The position numbers and the translations under genes are program-made. Positions 27,529 through 36,146 of a stretch of 64,000 nucleotides of DNA are shown one piece after another. The DNA is from Clostridiales bacterium CHKCI001. Its GTDB lineage: Bacteria; Bacillota; Clostridia; Lachnospirales; Lachnospiraceae. Each line of letters starts with the position of its first letter. Position 1 is the first letter of the stretch. The stretch is from positions 1 through 64,000 of the forward strand of contig FCNS01000038.1 in assembly GCA_900045905.1 (NCBI GenBank). The letters run 5' to 3'. The notes under the pieces are model-generated. The model was not told the origin of the DNA and did not search any database. It saw only the letters and a program-made list of their open reading frames with translations.

Positions 27529-27723
27529 ATGGCAGATCCACGAGTAGAAGATATTGTGGCTATGCTCGACCAATTTATTATGGATGGTGGAGGGCATATG
27601 AATATTCAAGTAGAGGAAGATGGTAGCATTAAGCAAGAAATCCGTACCAATAGTACGGATTGTGCAGTGGGAGATCTTGCCTGCAAGATTCCAAACTTAG
27701 AGGATGGAGTCATTGATCCTTGA
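27529..27723 (+). CDS. Small protein resembling the start of the glycyl-radical subunit but without the radical loop
   Basis: A 64-residue protein between the PFL core and its radical subunit. [20 protein letters not shown] matches [20 protein letters not shown] of the following gene (about 10 of 23 positions identical when the next residues are included). After that it diverges: there is no RVSGYA glycine loop, and the end has two cysteines spaced CAVGDLAC. The ATG at 27529 is preceded by AAAGGTG; the GTG at 27520 overlaps that site. It could regulate, chaperone or compete with the radical subunit, or be a decaying duplicate. No known function. Confidence 0.75.
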   Translation: MADPRVEDIVAMLDQFIMDGGGHMNIQVEEDGSIKQEIRTNSTDCAVGDLACKIPNLEDGVIDP

Positions 27724-27754
27724 GAATTCGAAGTTGAATATAGGAGGAAGTATT

Positions 27755-27997
27755 ATGAGTGCAAATACACAGCAAGTAGATAACTTAGTAGCCTTATTGG
27801 ATGGATATGCAGAAAAAGGCGGACATCATTTAAATGTAAATGTATTTACAAGAGAAACGTTATTGGATGCACAAAAACATCCAGAAAAATATCCTCAGCT
27901 GACTGTTCGTGTATCCGGATACGCAGTTAACTTTATTAAGTTAACAAAAGAACAGCAGGACGATGTAATTTCCAGAACATTCCATGAGTCCATGTAA
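27755..27997 (+). CDS. Stand-alone glycyl-radical subunit of pyruvate formate-lyase (GrcA/YfiD-like)
   Basis: An 80-residue protein equal to the C-terminal domain of ordinary [43 protein letters not shown], the radical loop RVSGYAVNF (Gly carries the radical) and the tail [11 protein letters not shown]. It resembles GrcA/YfiD, which replaces a damaged PFL C-terminus in E. coli, but here no intact PFL is seen in this locus, so it is likely an obligate subunit. Own ribosome site TAGGAGGAAG. Its end overlaps pflA by 14 nt, so activating enzyme and radical subunit are translationally coupled. Confidence 0.93.
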   Translation: MSANTQQVDNLVALLDGYAEKGGHHLNVNVFTRETLLDAQKHPEKYPQLTVRVSGYAVNFIKLTKEQQDDVISRTFHESM

Positions 27998-28748
27998 TAT
28001 AGGACGGATTCATTCTGTTGAGACGTTTGGCACCGTAGATGGACCAGGTATTCGGATGGTTGTTTTTATGCAGGGGTGTCCTATGCGGTGTGCTTACTGC
28101 CATAATCCGGATACTTGGGCAGTAGATGGTGGAAAACCTATTTCAGTAGATGAAGTTCTAGATGAATATGAACGAAATAAAGAATACTATAAGAAGGGCG
28201 GCCTCACGGTAACGGGGGGTGAGCCCCTTCTTCAAATTGATTTTGTAACTCAATTGTTTCAAAAAGCAAAGGAAAAAAAGATTCATACCTGTTTGGATAC
28301 CTCAGGGATTACATTCTCAACAAATCCTGAGCAATTAGCTAAAATGGATCAACTGATAAGAGTAACCGATTTAGTTATGCTGGATATTAAGCATATAGAT
28401 GAAGAAGAGCATAAAAAACTGACAAAACAGAGTAATGTTCCGATTTTGGCATTTGCTCGTTACTTGTCTGAGAAAAAAGTAGAAGTTTGGATTCGTCACG
28501 TTGTTGTGCCAGGTATTACTTATCAAGAAGTTTATTTAAAACGACTTGGGGAGTTTATTGCGACACTTGGTAATGTAAAAGCGTTAGATGTATTGCCTTA
28601 TCATACAATGGGAATCGTAAAGTATGAAAATCTAGGTTTGGATTATCCATTAAAGGGAGTGCCTGCGCTTGAGAAAACAGACGCAGTGAAAGCAAAAGAT
28701 ATTATTCTACGAGCGTATAGAGAGGTTAAAAGAAAAAGTAAATCATAG
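27984..28748 (+). CDS. pflA: Pyruvate formate-lyase activating enzyme (radical SAM)
   Basis: A 254-residue radical-SAM enzyme. The cluster motif is CPMRCAYC (CxxxCxxC) after [20 protein letters not shown]; the SAM-binding GGEP is in VTGGEPLLQ. It abstracts a hydrogen from the radical-loop glycine to activate PFL, here presumably of the 80-residue subunit. Starts inside the preceding gene (14-nt overlap). A terminator follows. Confidence 0.95.
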   Translation: MSPCNIGRIHSVETFGTVDGPGIRMVVFMQGCPMRCAYCHNPDTWAVDGGKPISVDEVLDEYERNKEYYKKGGLTVTGGEPLLQIDFVTQLFQKAKEKKIHTCLDTSGITFSTNPEQLAKMDQLIRVTDLVMLDIKHIDEEEHKKLTKQSNVPILAFARYLSEKKVEVWIRHVVVPGITYQEVYLKRLGEFIATLGNVKALDVLPYHTMGIVKYENLGLDYPLKGVPALEKTDAVKAKDIILRAYREVKRKSKS

Positions 28749-28765
28749 GTATTTTAGTATAATAG

Positions 28766-28795
28766 CGGAAAGAAAGGGATTTCCTTTTCTTTCCG
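28766..28795 (+). terminator. Terminator of the pfl operon
   Basis: CGGAAAGAAAGG pairs with CCTTTTCTTTCCG (one bulged T), followed by TTGTT and directly by a copy of the 46-bp repeat. Confidence 0.75.
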
Positions 28796-28798
28796 TTG

Positions 28799-28845
28799 TT
28801 ATCGTGATATGCAAAAGAAAACTTCAGTGGAGGCTTCTTTTGTTT
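28799..28845 (+). repeat. 46-bp terminator-tail repeat, copy 1
   Basis: Begins TTATCGTGATATGCAAAAG and folds through AAAAGAA ... TTCTTTT. Directly after the pfl terminator. Confidence 0.8.
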
Positions 28846-28877
28846 GTTAAGAGATACAAGATTTTCTAAAAATTCAC

Positions 28878-28906
28878 TTGAAAAATCAGCTATTGTGTAT
28901 TACAAT
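28878..28906 (+). promoter_or_regulatory. Ferredoxin gene promoter
   Basis: TTGAAA (28878-28883), 17 bases, TACAAT (28901-28906); gene starts 62 bp later. Confidence 0.6.
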
Positions 28907-28967
28907 ATTAGAGAAGACAATCCATAGCGTATATGGATGATTAGAAATATATAAGGAGGATAAAACT

Positions 28968-29138
28968 ATGGCATATAAGATTTCTGACGCTTGTGTATCT
29001 TGTGGTACATGTGCAGGTGAATGTCCAGTAGGTGCTATCTCTGAAGGAGATGGACAGTACGTTATCGATGCAGATAGCTGCATCAGCTGCGGTACATGTG
29101 CAGGCGTATGTCCAACAGGCGCTATTGAAGAAGAATAA
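28968..29138 (+). CDS. 2[4Fe-4S] clostridial-type ferredoxin
   Basis: A 56-residue protein with two cluster motifs, CVSCGTCAGECP and CISCGTCAGVCP, each CxxCxxCxxxCP, in the twofold arrangement of clostridial ferredoxins. It carries low-potential electrons in fermentation. Strong ribosome site AAGGAGGA, own promoter and terminator, GC-richer and codon-biased, so likely a highly expressed monocistronic gene. Confidence 0.95.
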   Translation: MAYKISDACVSCGTCAGECPVGAISEGDGQYVIDADSCISCGTCAGVCPTGAIEEE

Positions 29139-29172
29139 TTAATCTGACATTTACTACATAAATAATTGACGT

Positions 29173-29224
29173 AAAAAGAGATACTGCCAGAAAACGGGAT
29201 TCGTTTTAGGCGGTATCTCTTTTT
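29173..29224. terminator. Bidirectional terminator between ferredoxin and MerR genes
   Basis: AAAAAGAGATACTGCC pairs with GGCGGTATCTCTTTTT (one wobble), with T-runs on both strands. Confidence 0.85.
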
Positions 29225-29227
29225 AGA

Positions 29228-29245
29228 TTATCATGATATGCAAAA
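29228..29245 (+). repeat. 46-bp terminator-tail repeat, copy 2 (5' half only)
   Basis: TTATCATGATATGCAAAA, five bases after the ferredoxin terminator T-run. The hairpin half is missing. Confidence 0.65.
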
Positions 29246-29250
29246 TTGTA

Positions 29251-29958
29251 TTAATCATCAAGCATTTCTTTTTCTTTGCGGAAAAATAAATGTTTTTTCT
29301 TTTCTCTTGGAGCTTTGGTTGCAGCTGCTTCCAAATTATTTTTTTGATGCATGCGGATTGCTTCGTCTAGCTGTTTGAAGCGTGCTTCTTGTAATTCTTC
29401 GCGGTTTTGGAATTGATAGGCAATTTCTTCTACTAAGCGATCCGATACGGCCTGTCCAATATAATTTCCAAGATAGTCTCCAAGTAGTTGTGTGTTAGAG
29501 AGCAATGCATGGGAAACAATATCATTCATAAGTTGTTGAAACTGTTCATATCGTTCATCGGATGCAGCAGTAAGTGTTTGTCGGGAAATTGGAATGACGT
29601 TTGCTGGAGTATTCTTTTCAGATGGTTGTTTTTCTTGCGTAGGGGAATGGGTAGAAGTATTTTCTTCACAAGCCCGTCGATTCATTTCTTCTGAAAGTGC
29701 AGTTAAAAGATGAAATTCTTCTTCATCCACATTAGTCAGTTTTGGCAAGATCATTTTGATTGCTTTTAATTGATAGCCATTCTCTTTTAGTTCTTTAATC
29801 TGTTTAAACGTGCGTATATGTGCTTCCGTATAATAACGATGTCCCATTTCATTTCTTGGAATTGTCAATTCTAATTCATCTTCCCAATATCGAAGGACAT
29901 GAGCTTCTACATTTACTTTCTTTGAAGCATCGGAAATCATATAACGTGTTTCACTCAT
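29251..29958 (-). CDS. MerR-family DNA-binding protein
   Basis: A 235-residue protein with an N-terminal MerR winged helix (YMISDASKKVNVEAHVLRYW, then RNEMGHRYYTEAHIRTF and IKELKENGYQLKAIK). The rest is not a metal- or drug-binding domain but a polar linker and a predicted helical region (ERYEQFQQLMNDIVSH, REELQEARFKQLDEAIRMH) ending in basic KAPREKKKHLFFRKEK. Similar layouts occur in chromosome- or phage-associated MerR proteins such as RacA-like ones. The target is unknown. Ribosome site AAAGGGG. Confidence 0.75.
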   Translation of the reverse strand: MSETRYMISDASKKVNVEAHVLRYWEDELELTIPRNEMGHRYYTEAHIRTFKQIKELKENGYQLKAIKMILPKLTNVDEEEFHLLTALSEEMNRRACEENTSTHSPTQEKQPSEKNTPANVIPISRQTLTAASDERYEQFQQLMNDIVSHALLSNTQLLGDYLGNYIGQAVSDRLVEEIAYQFQNREELQEARFKQLDEAIRMHQKNNLEAAATKAPREKKKHLFFRKEKEMLDD

Positions 29959-30186
29959 AAACTTCCCCTTTCCAGTAATTTTATATCAGGTTCTTGAAAA
30001 CACTATTTTAATGAGCTTATGCATGATTAAAGTGAATTTTAAAACAATTACCTGAAATTATACTGTAATCTTATTATAACAAATCTTTCGCAAAATGCAC
30101 GAAGAACCGCTCGACAAATTCGGCAGGAGAAGGGGCAGATTTTGTAATAAAGGTTGAATCGGTTGTTTTTAACTTAATGTTTCACA

Positions 30187-30855
30187 TTAATGAGATAAAG
30201 GCATATTGGCAACATATAAAAACATGAACATAAAATGGCAAAAACTTCCCGCCATTACAAATACATGGAAAATTTCATGGCTTCCAAAGTTCTTATGAAG
30301 AGAATTAAAAACAGAAAGTTTTAATGCGTAGATTATTCCACCTACTGTGTATAAAATTCCACCGATTAATAACCATGTAAAAGCAGCTGGAGTGAGGTTA
30401 TCTAATAACTGTCCAAAGGCAATAATACAAAGCCATCCCATTGCAATATAAAGGACAGAGGAAAACCACTTTGGACAATAAATCCAAACCATTTTGATAA
30501 TAATACCAGCTAGTGCAATAGTCCAAACAAGTGCACAGAGGAAATATCCCATTGGAGGTTCTAACACAATAAGGCAAACAGGAGTATAGCTGCCTGCAAT
30601 TAAAACAGAAATCATAGCATGATCTAATTTCTTCAGACGTTTATTAATAGAAGGAGAAATATCAAAGGTATGATACGTTGTACTAGCAGCATAGAGTAAA
30701 ATCATGCTTAGCATAAAAATAGAAAATGCGATAACATGAATCAGACTATTTTGTGCGGCACGTAGGAGAAGCGGTGCAGTGGCGGCGATTGCGGCGATCA
30801 TTCCGATAAAATGAGTAATTGCGCTGCCTGGATCTTTTGCATGTATTTTCTTCAT
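30187..30855 (-). CDS. Hemolysin III / PAQR-like seven-helix membrane protein
   Basis: A 222-residue protein with seven predicted membrane helices and the conserved polar residues of the hemolysin III (TrhA/YqfA) family: THFIGMIAAI, STTYHTFD, KKLDHAMISVLIAGSYTP and the late SHEIFHVFVMAGSFCHF. His and Asp residues probably bind a metal. The role in bacteria is linked to membrane lipid homeostasis rather than proven hemolysis. ATG at 30855 follows AAGGAGG. Confidence 0.88.
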   Translation of the reverse strand: MKKIHAKDPGSAITHFIGMIAAIAATAPLLLRAAQNSLIHVIAFSIFMLSMILLYAASTTYHTFDISPSINKRLKKLDHAMISVLIAGSYTPVCLIVLEPPMGYFLCALVWTIALAGIIIKMVWIYCPKWFSSVLYIAMGWLCIIAFGQLLDNLTPAAFTWLLIGGILYTVGGIIYALKLSVFNSLHKNFGSHEIFHVFVMAGSFCHFMFMFLYVANMPLSH

Positions 30856-31291
30856 AATCAAACCTCCTTAACATATAGTTATAAATAATTAAGACGACTG
30901 TATTATATATAATAATACTATGGATTTCTATGCACTTTGTGCTCACGAAATCCTAAAAACATTCAAAATCACCCGATTGGGTTTATTTTTAATGTTTTTG
31001 CGAGTCCTAAACTCATGCTTTTTCATGCTGGCATGAAGTGCATTACCTTTTGACTCTTGTTTTATATTAATTAGTATAATAAAAATATAAAAACCATAAC
31101 ATATAGTTTTAAAAACTACTTATTATGGTGTAATTATAACATGCTGTAAAAGGATGTCAAGGTGTTCACAAAAATTTAAGATTTTTAAATAGGATTGATA
31201 TAAAAAAACCTACTTTTATAAAAGTAGGTTTTGGGTATACGAGTATACTGTAAAAATATAAGATGATGAAATAAATATACTTTTTACTATA
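30856..31291. other. Intergenic region with several hairpins
   Basis: No gene. A strong hairpin at about 30956-30999 (AAAAACATT and ACCC with GGGT and AATGTTTTT) is flanked by TGCACTT/AAGTGCA, and TCATGC/GCATGA lies near 31024. AT-rich elsewhere. It must hold the promoter of the minus-strand membrane protein. Confidence 0.5.
31206..31232. terminator. Terminator after ridA-type gene
   Basis: AAACCTACTTTT and AAAAGTAGGTTT form a perfect 12-bp stem with flanking A- and T-runs. Confidence 0.75.
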
Positions 31292-31663
31292 TTAAAGTTC
31301 TGCAATCAATTCCACTTCACAAAGAACATTTTTTGGTAATGTTTTTACTGCTACACAGGAACGGGCTGGTTTACTTGTGAAGTATTTTGCATATACTTCA
31401 TTGAATGCAGCAAAATCATCCATATTTGCTAAGAAACAAGTTGTTTTTATTACTTTATCATAAGAACTGCCAGCTGCAAAAAGAACTTCACCAAGGTTTT
31501 TCATAACTTGTTCAGTCTGTTCTTGAATAGTTGTACCGGTGATATCTCCAGTGGAAGGGTTAATTGGGATTTGGCCAGATGTAAATAGTAAATTTCCAGT
31601 TGTCATGGCTTGAGAATAAGGCCCAATTGCAGCAGGTGCTTTTTCTGTATGAATTACGTTCAT
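31292..31663 (-). CDS. RidA/YjgF-family enamine/imine deaminase
   Basis: A 123-residue trimeric RidA-type protein. Conserved AIGPYSQA, LLFTSGQIPINP and the catalytic-arginine segment PARSCVAVKTLPKNVLCEVE are present. RidA hydrolyses reactive 2-aminoacrylate from PLP enzymes. Ribosome site AGGAGG; monocistronic with its own terminator. Confidence 0.93.
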   Translation of the reverse strand: MNVIHTEKAPAAIGPYSQAMTTGNLLFTSGQIPINPSTGDITGTTIQEQTEQVMKNLGEVLFAAGSSYDKVIKTTCFLANMDDFAAFNEVYAKYFTSKPARSCVAVKTLPKNVLCEVELIAEL

Positions 31664-31853
31664 GTAACTATCCTCCTATTTTTCTATTTTAATAATTAGT
31701 ATAAAATAAATAAACAAAGAAATCAACTCAAAAACCAAAACTTATAGATGAAGGATATTTTACTGTTTATTTATAAAATTTTTATTGATTCGATCAAATA
31801 CTGACGCTATACTAAAGATAAGATAGAAAGAATAGAAAAGGGAAAGGTGATTA

Positions 31854-32432
31854 ATGATGATAAAAGAACTAGTAAGAAAGAGTCGTTCTGTACGCAGATT
31901 TCATGAGGAATGTCCTGTAACCAAAGAACAACTAGAAGAATTGGTAGATTTGGGACGGTTGTCTCCATGTGGTGCTAATAAACAGTATATTAAGTATGTT
32001 ACTGTTTGTACTCCAGAAAAAAACGAGCAAGTATATCGTTGTGTTGCATGGGCAGGATATTATAAAGATTGGGATGGTCCTGAAAAGGGAGAACGTCCTG
32101 CTGCATATATTATTCTTTTAAGAGATCGGCTTATTAATTCAAGTGTAACTGTAGATGAAGGTATTGCTGCACAAAGCATTTTCCTTGGAGCCACAGACAT
32201 GGGACTCGGAGGATGTATGATGATGAATTGTGATCGTAAGAAGTTAATGGAGTATTTAGAGCTGGACGAGGATCGCTTTGCAATTAGCATGGTCATTGCG
32301 CTTGGAGTGCCAAAAGAAACCGTTGTAATAGAAGAAATGAAAGATGATAATGTAGTTTATTGGAGAGATGAAAATGCAGTTCATCATGTTCCAAAAAGAA
32401 GTTTAGAAGAAGTTTTGCTAAAACAAGAATAA
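31854..32432 (+). CDS. Nitroreductase-family FMN protein
   Basis: A 192-residue member of the nitroreductase fold: FMN-contact RKSRSVRRF near the start, LSPCGANKQY, GIAAQSIFLGATDMGLGGC and IALGVPKE. These flavoproteins reduce nitro compounds, quinones or enones; some act in thiol or iodotyrosine chemistry. The N-terminus is short but complete. Ribosome site AAAGGTG. Followed 12 nt later by the FtsX-like permease, possibly one operon. Confidence 0.85.
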   Translation: MMIKELVRKSRSVRRFHEECPVTKEQLEELVDLGRLSPCGANKQYIKYVTVCTPEKNEQVYRCVAWAGYYKDWDGPEKGERPAAYIILLRDRLINSSVTVDEGIAAQSIFLGATDMGLGGCMMMNCDRKKLMEYLELDEDRFAISMVIALGVPKETVVIEEMKDDNVVYWRDENAVHHVPKRSLEEVLLKQE

Positions 32433-32444
32433 CAAGAGGTAAAA

Positions 32445-35400
32445 ATGAAAAAACGGGCATTGCACAAAGATTTCTGGCAAGAAATTAAAAAGAGCAAAAG
32501 CAGATTTTTTTCCATTTTGTTAATTGTGGCACTTGGAGTTGCATTTTTTTCAGGAGTGCGTGCTTCAGAGCCAGATATGCGTCTTACCGCAGATCGTTAT
32601 TATGATGAGTCAGAATTGATGGACGTGCGTATCATTAGTACACTAGGCTTTGTTGAAGAGGACATAGACGCGTTAGAACAGATATCTGGGATATCAGAAG
32701 TTGAAGCTGGATATATGATTGATGTACTATGTGATACACAAGATTCACAAGAAGTAATTCGGTTTTATTCTGCTCCTGAAAAAATGAATCATTTGCAGGT
32801 GACAGAAGGAAGAATGCCAAAAAATGAAAATGAATGTCTTTTGGATAGTGCGCTTTCTTCTAGTCATCGAATTGGAGAAACGATTACTGTTTATTCGGAG
32901 GATGAATTAACGGATTCGTTGGCTGTAACGGAATTTGAAGTGATAGGATTTGGAAATAGTCCATATTTTATTTCGTTTGATCGTGGCAGCACTACGATTG
33001 GGAGTGGAACGATTAGTGGGTTTGCAATTGTACCTGAAAAAACGTTTGTAACAGAGGCATATACACAGATAGAAATGAGAGTGGATGGTGCAGAGAATGT
33101 AGTAAGCCATTCAGAAGAGTACGACGAAATTGTAGATATAGTAAAGGAAAGAGTCGAGGCAATTGAGCAAGAACGCTGTGAATGGCGTTATGAAACGCTT
33201 TATGAAGATACAGAAAAACAAATTCGCGATGCCAAAAAAGAATTAGAAGACGGAAAAAAAGAATCAGAAAAAGAACTGTCTGAGGCAAAACAGCAGATCG
33301 AAGATGGGGAAAAGGAAATCCAGGATGGAAAACAAGAGCTGGAGCAAAAAAAGAAAGAATTAGAAGATGGAAAACGGCAGATTGAAGATAATGAGAAACA
33401 ACTGGCTGAAGCAAAAAAAGAAATAGAGGATGGAAAAACACAGCTTACACAGGCCAAGATGACGGTAAATGCAGCAGAAGTGGAGGTGGCTAAAGCAAAG
33501 GCCGAGATCGCCAATGCAGAGGCGGAATTGGAACTTACAAAAGCAAAAGTTCCGAATGCATTACTTTCAATCGAAGATCTTCAGGCAATGATTGCAGAAG
33601 GGGAGGCGCAGTTAAGTCAGGCAAAAGAGCAAATGGCTGCCGCAGAGGCTCAAGTGGAATCTGGAAAGGCACAGATCACGGCAAATGAGGCAGAAATTGC
33701 AAGAGGGGAACAAGAGATTGAGGAAGGTGAAAAGGCATTAGAAGAGGCAAAACAGCAGATTGAAGATGGACAAACGCAGATGAATGATGCTGAAAAACAA
33801 CTCGAACAGGCAGAAGCAGAAATTGCAGATGCAAAACAACAATATGAGGAAGGGGAGCAGGAAGCAGCCAAGCAGATTCAGGATGGTGAGGAGCAGATTG
33901 AAAAGGCAGAACAGGCATTGGATGAAATGGAGCCAGCAGAATGGTATATTTATGGAAGAGAATCCCTTCCTGCCTATTCTGAGTTTGGACAAAATGCAGA
34001 TCGAATTGGAGCAATTGGAGAAGTGTTCCCTGTTATTTTTTTCCTTGTAGCAGCTCTTGTCAGTTTAACAACAATGACCCGTATGGTAGAAGAACAGCGA
34101 ACGCAGATTGGTACATTGAAAGCATTAGGATATAATAAAATAGACATTGCAATGAAATACATTGGATATGCATTACTGACAACACTAGGAGGCAGTGTCA
34201 TTGGAGTGCTGGTAGGAGAGAAGATTTTACCATTTATTATAATTATATCTTATAAAATTATGTATCCTTCTTTGGAAGGAGTGGTGGTTCCATACAATTT
34301 ATATTATGCTTTGCTTGGAACTGGATTAGCATTAGCCTGTACGGTAACGGCGACAATTGCAGCGTGTTATAAGGAACTAGCTGCACAACCTGCACAATTA
34401 ATGCGTCCAGCCGCACCAAAATCAGGAAAAAGAGTATTGATGGAGCGAATTGGCTTTCTGTGGAAACGATTGAGTTTTAGCCAGAAAGCAACAATACGAA
34501 ATCTGATCCGGTATAAAAAAAGATTTTTCATGACTATCTTTGGGATTGGGGGATGTATGGCTCTTTTAATTGTAGGGTTTGGTTTGAGAGATTCGATTAT
34601 ACATATTGCAGAGATTCAGTATAATCAAATTCAGCTCTATGATGCTATGCTTAGTTTACATAGTGATTCATCTAAAGAAGAGAGAGAGGAACTAGCAAAA
34701 TATTTAGATGATCAGAGTGAGATTGAAAATGCAGTTGCTACATTTATGAAATCAGTTGATGTAGTGCAAAATGATGTAACACGTACTGCCTATCTCGTTG
34801 TTCCAGAATCGGAACAGGAATTGTCCCAATATATTAAATTTCAAAGTCGTACTTCTGGAGAGAGATATAAGCTTTCAGATAATACCGTCATTATAACAGA
34901 ACAGATGGCAAATGCTTTGAATGTAAAAGAAGGTGATGAGATTTCCCTAAAAAGTGGAGAAGAAGCAGAAAAAAAAGTAACAGTTGGACATATTACAGAA
35001 AATTATATGATGCATTATGTCTATATGACGAAAGATCTTTACAAACAATTATATGGGGAAGATCCTTCTTATGATATGATGTTAATTGATCTAGCAGATG
35101 ATCAATTGGAAGATGAGGAAGCGATTGGAAAAGCAATTCTGGATCAGCCTGCGGCATATGCGATGACTTATGTCAGTACAAATCGAGAAACGATTGAACA
35201 AATGCTTGGGAGTCTAAATATTGTTATTGTTGTGCTGATTATTTCAGCGGGATTATTAGCATTTGTTGTACTTTATAATTTGAATAATATTAACATTACC
35301 GAAAGACGCAGAGAATTAGCTACATTAAAAGTATTGGGATTTTATGATAGCGAAGTTGCTGCCTATGTATATCGAGAAAACATATGGCTTACATTAATTG

Positions 35401-35615
35401 GAGCAGGATTTGGAGTATTTCTGGGAATGATTTTGCATCAATTTGTTATTGTAACGGTTGAAGTAGATATGGTTATGTTTGGAAGGCAGGTATCTGTAAT
35501 AAGTTATCTTATGAGTGCAGGATTAACTTGTCTCTTCTCCTTATTAGTAAATTATTCCATGTACTATAAGCTAAAGAAAATCGATATGGTAGAGTCATTG
35601 AAAAGTATTGAGTAA
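32445..35615 (+). CDS. Large FtsX-like ABC permease with long coiled coil
   Basis: A 1056-residue membrane protein of the MacB/FtsX type with duplicated FtsX domains. First helix at about 20-40; an extracytoplasmic part of about 210 residues; a heptad-rich coiled coil at about 253-495 (repeated EIEDGK, KQIEDGE and similar); three helices with the FtsX motif around RMVEEQRTQIGTLKALGYNK; then a second unit with a helix near RFFMTIFGIGGCM, an outer domain and the closing three helices with ERRRELATLKVLGFYDSEV. Such permeases work with a separate ATPase to drive envelope mechanics or export; no ATPase gene is adjacent here. Ribosome site AGAGG. Confidence 0.9.
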   Translation: MKKRALHKDFWQEIKKSKSRFFSILLIVALGVAFFSGVRASEPDMRLTADRYYDESELMDVRIISTLGFVEEDIDALEQISGISEVEAGYMIDVLCDTQDSQEVIRFYSAPEKMNHLQVTEGRMPKNENECLLDSALSSSHRIGETITVYSEDELTDSLAVTEFEVIGFGNSPYFISFDRGSTTIGSGTISGFAIVPEKTFVTEAYTQIEMRVDGAENVVSHSEEYDEIVDIVKERVEAIEQERCEWRYETLYEDTEKQIRDAKKELEDGKKESEKELSEAKQQIEDGEKEIQDGKQELEQKKKELEDGKRQIEDNEKQLAEAKKEIEDGKTQLTQAKMTVNAAEVEVAKAKAEIANAEAELELTKAKVPNALLSIEDLQAMIAEGEAQLSQAKEQMAAAEAQVESGKAQITANEAEIARGEQEIEEGEKALEEAKQQIEDGQTQMNDAEKQLEQAEAEIADAKQQYEEGEQEAAKQIQDGEEQIEKAEQALDEMEPAEWYIYGRESLPAYSEFGQNADRIGAIGEVFPVIFFLVAALVSLTTMTRMVEEQRTQIGTLKALGYNKIDIAMKYIGYALLTTLGGSVIGVLVGEKILPFIIIISYKIMYPSLEGVVVPYNLYYALLGTGLALACTVTATIAACYKELAAQPAQLMRPAAPKSGKRVLMERIGFLWKRLSFSQKATIRNLIRYKKRFFMTIFGIGGCMALLIVGFGLRDSIIHIAEIQYNQIQLYDAMLSLHSDSSKEEREELAKYLDDQSEIENAVATFMKSVDVVQNDVTRTAYLVVPESEQELSQYIKFQSRTSGERYKLSDNTVIITEQMANALNVKEGDEISLKSGEEAEKKVTVGHITENYMMHYVYMTKDLYKQLYGEDPSYDMMLIDLADDQLEDEEAIGKAILDQPAAYAMTYVSTNRETIEQMLGSLNIVIVVLIISAGLLAFVVLYNLNNINITERRRELATLKVLGFYDSEVAAYVYRENIWLTLIGAGFGVFLGMILHQFVIVTVEVDMVMFGRQVSVISYLMSAGLTCLFSLLVNYSMYYKLKKIDMVESLKSIE

Positions 35616-35648
35616 TATGGAAATATAAGTATTTCTGGTTGCCTTATG

Positions 35649-35711
35649 CTTTTGTACATCACGATAATAAAAAGAATTTCCACTGGAGCTTCTTTTTGCA
35701 TGTCACGACAA
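35649..35711 (-). repeat. 46-bp terminator-tail repeat, copy 3 with second tail
   Basis: Minus strand: TTGTCGTGACATGCAAAAAG, hairpin around GCTCCAGTGGA, then a second TTATCGTGATGTACAAAAG. It follows the minus-strand terminator at 35717-35751. Confidence 0.75.
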
Positions 35712-35716
35712 TAAAA

Positions 35717-35751
35717 AACACCGCAGTATTCGGAAGCTATACTGCGGTGTT
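35717..35751 (-). terminator. Terminator of the 58-residue gene
   Basis: AACACCGCAGTAT / ATACTGCGGTGTT, 13 bp perfect, followed on the minus strand by a T-run. It may also help end the FtsX-like gene transcript. Confidence 0.75.
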
Positions 35752-35882
35752 ACTCTCTGGATCAATTGACAGTTTAAATACTGAAGGGAGATTCCAGAGA
35801 AAGGGGGAAAAGGTATAATAGTATGTGTATATTAAACTAGTAAAAAAAACTAGAGTCGTCGGCTAGTGAAAACGATAACAAA

Positions 35883-36059
35883 TTAATTGCCAGCAAGCCG
35901 TCTTGACTTAGAGATAAGCGACTTACATTTTTGTGCAGCTTCGTATTGTTTTCGAAATGTATCCATTGGAGCTACAGCAGAAACTTTTTTATCACTCATC
36001 AATTCTGTATTTATATACTTCATTGAATTTAAAATAGTTGTTAAATCTTTTTTATTCAT
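35883..36059 (-). CDS. Small orphan protein (58 residues)
   Basis: The reverse strand encodes a 58-residue protein starting MNKKDLTTILNSMKYINTEL and ending KSLISKSRRLAGN. It has a good ribosome site (AGAAGGG before the ATG at 36059), a promoter-like TTGACA-N17-CATAAT at 36118-36146 and a terminator downstream, so it looks like a real small gene. No signal peptide, membrane helix or known motif; the C-terminus is basic with one Cys. No function proposed. Confidence 0.6.
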   Translation of the reverse strand: MNKKDLTTILNSMKYINTELMSDKKVSAVAPMDTFRKQYEAAQKCKSLISKSRRLAGN

Positions 36060-36117
36060 TACATTACCCTTCTTTCAAGTGATATTGAAATGCTGTGTTC
36101 TTTTTGGTTACACCCAT

Positions 36118-36146
36118 ATTATGCATTATAAGGGTGGATTTGTCAA
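36118..36146 (-). promoter_or_regulatory. Promoter of the 58-residue gene
   Basis: Minus-strand TTGACA (36141-36146), 17 bases, CATAAT (36118-36123), about 60 bp before the ATG. Confidence 0.55.

Noticed and set aside
25470-27997. PFL split as a sequencing frameshift
   Set aside because: The two parts are 248 nt apart, each has a ribosome site, and a third coding gene lies between; one indel cannot restore a normal PFL.
33013-34014. Several long minus-strand reading frames opposite the coiled coil
   Set aside because: They are by-products of the repetitive Glu/Lys/Gln codons of the permease; no ribosome sites or known folds.
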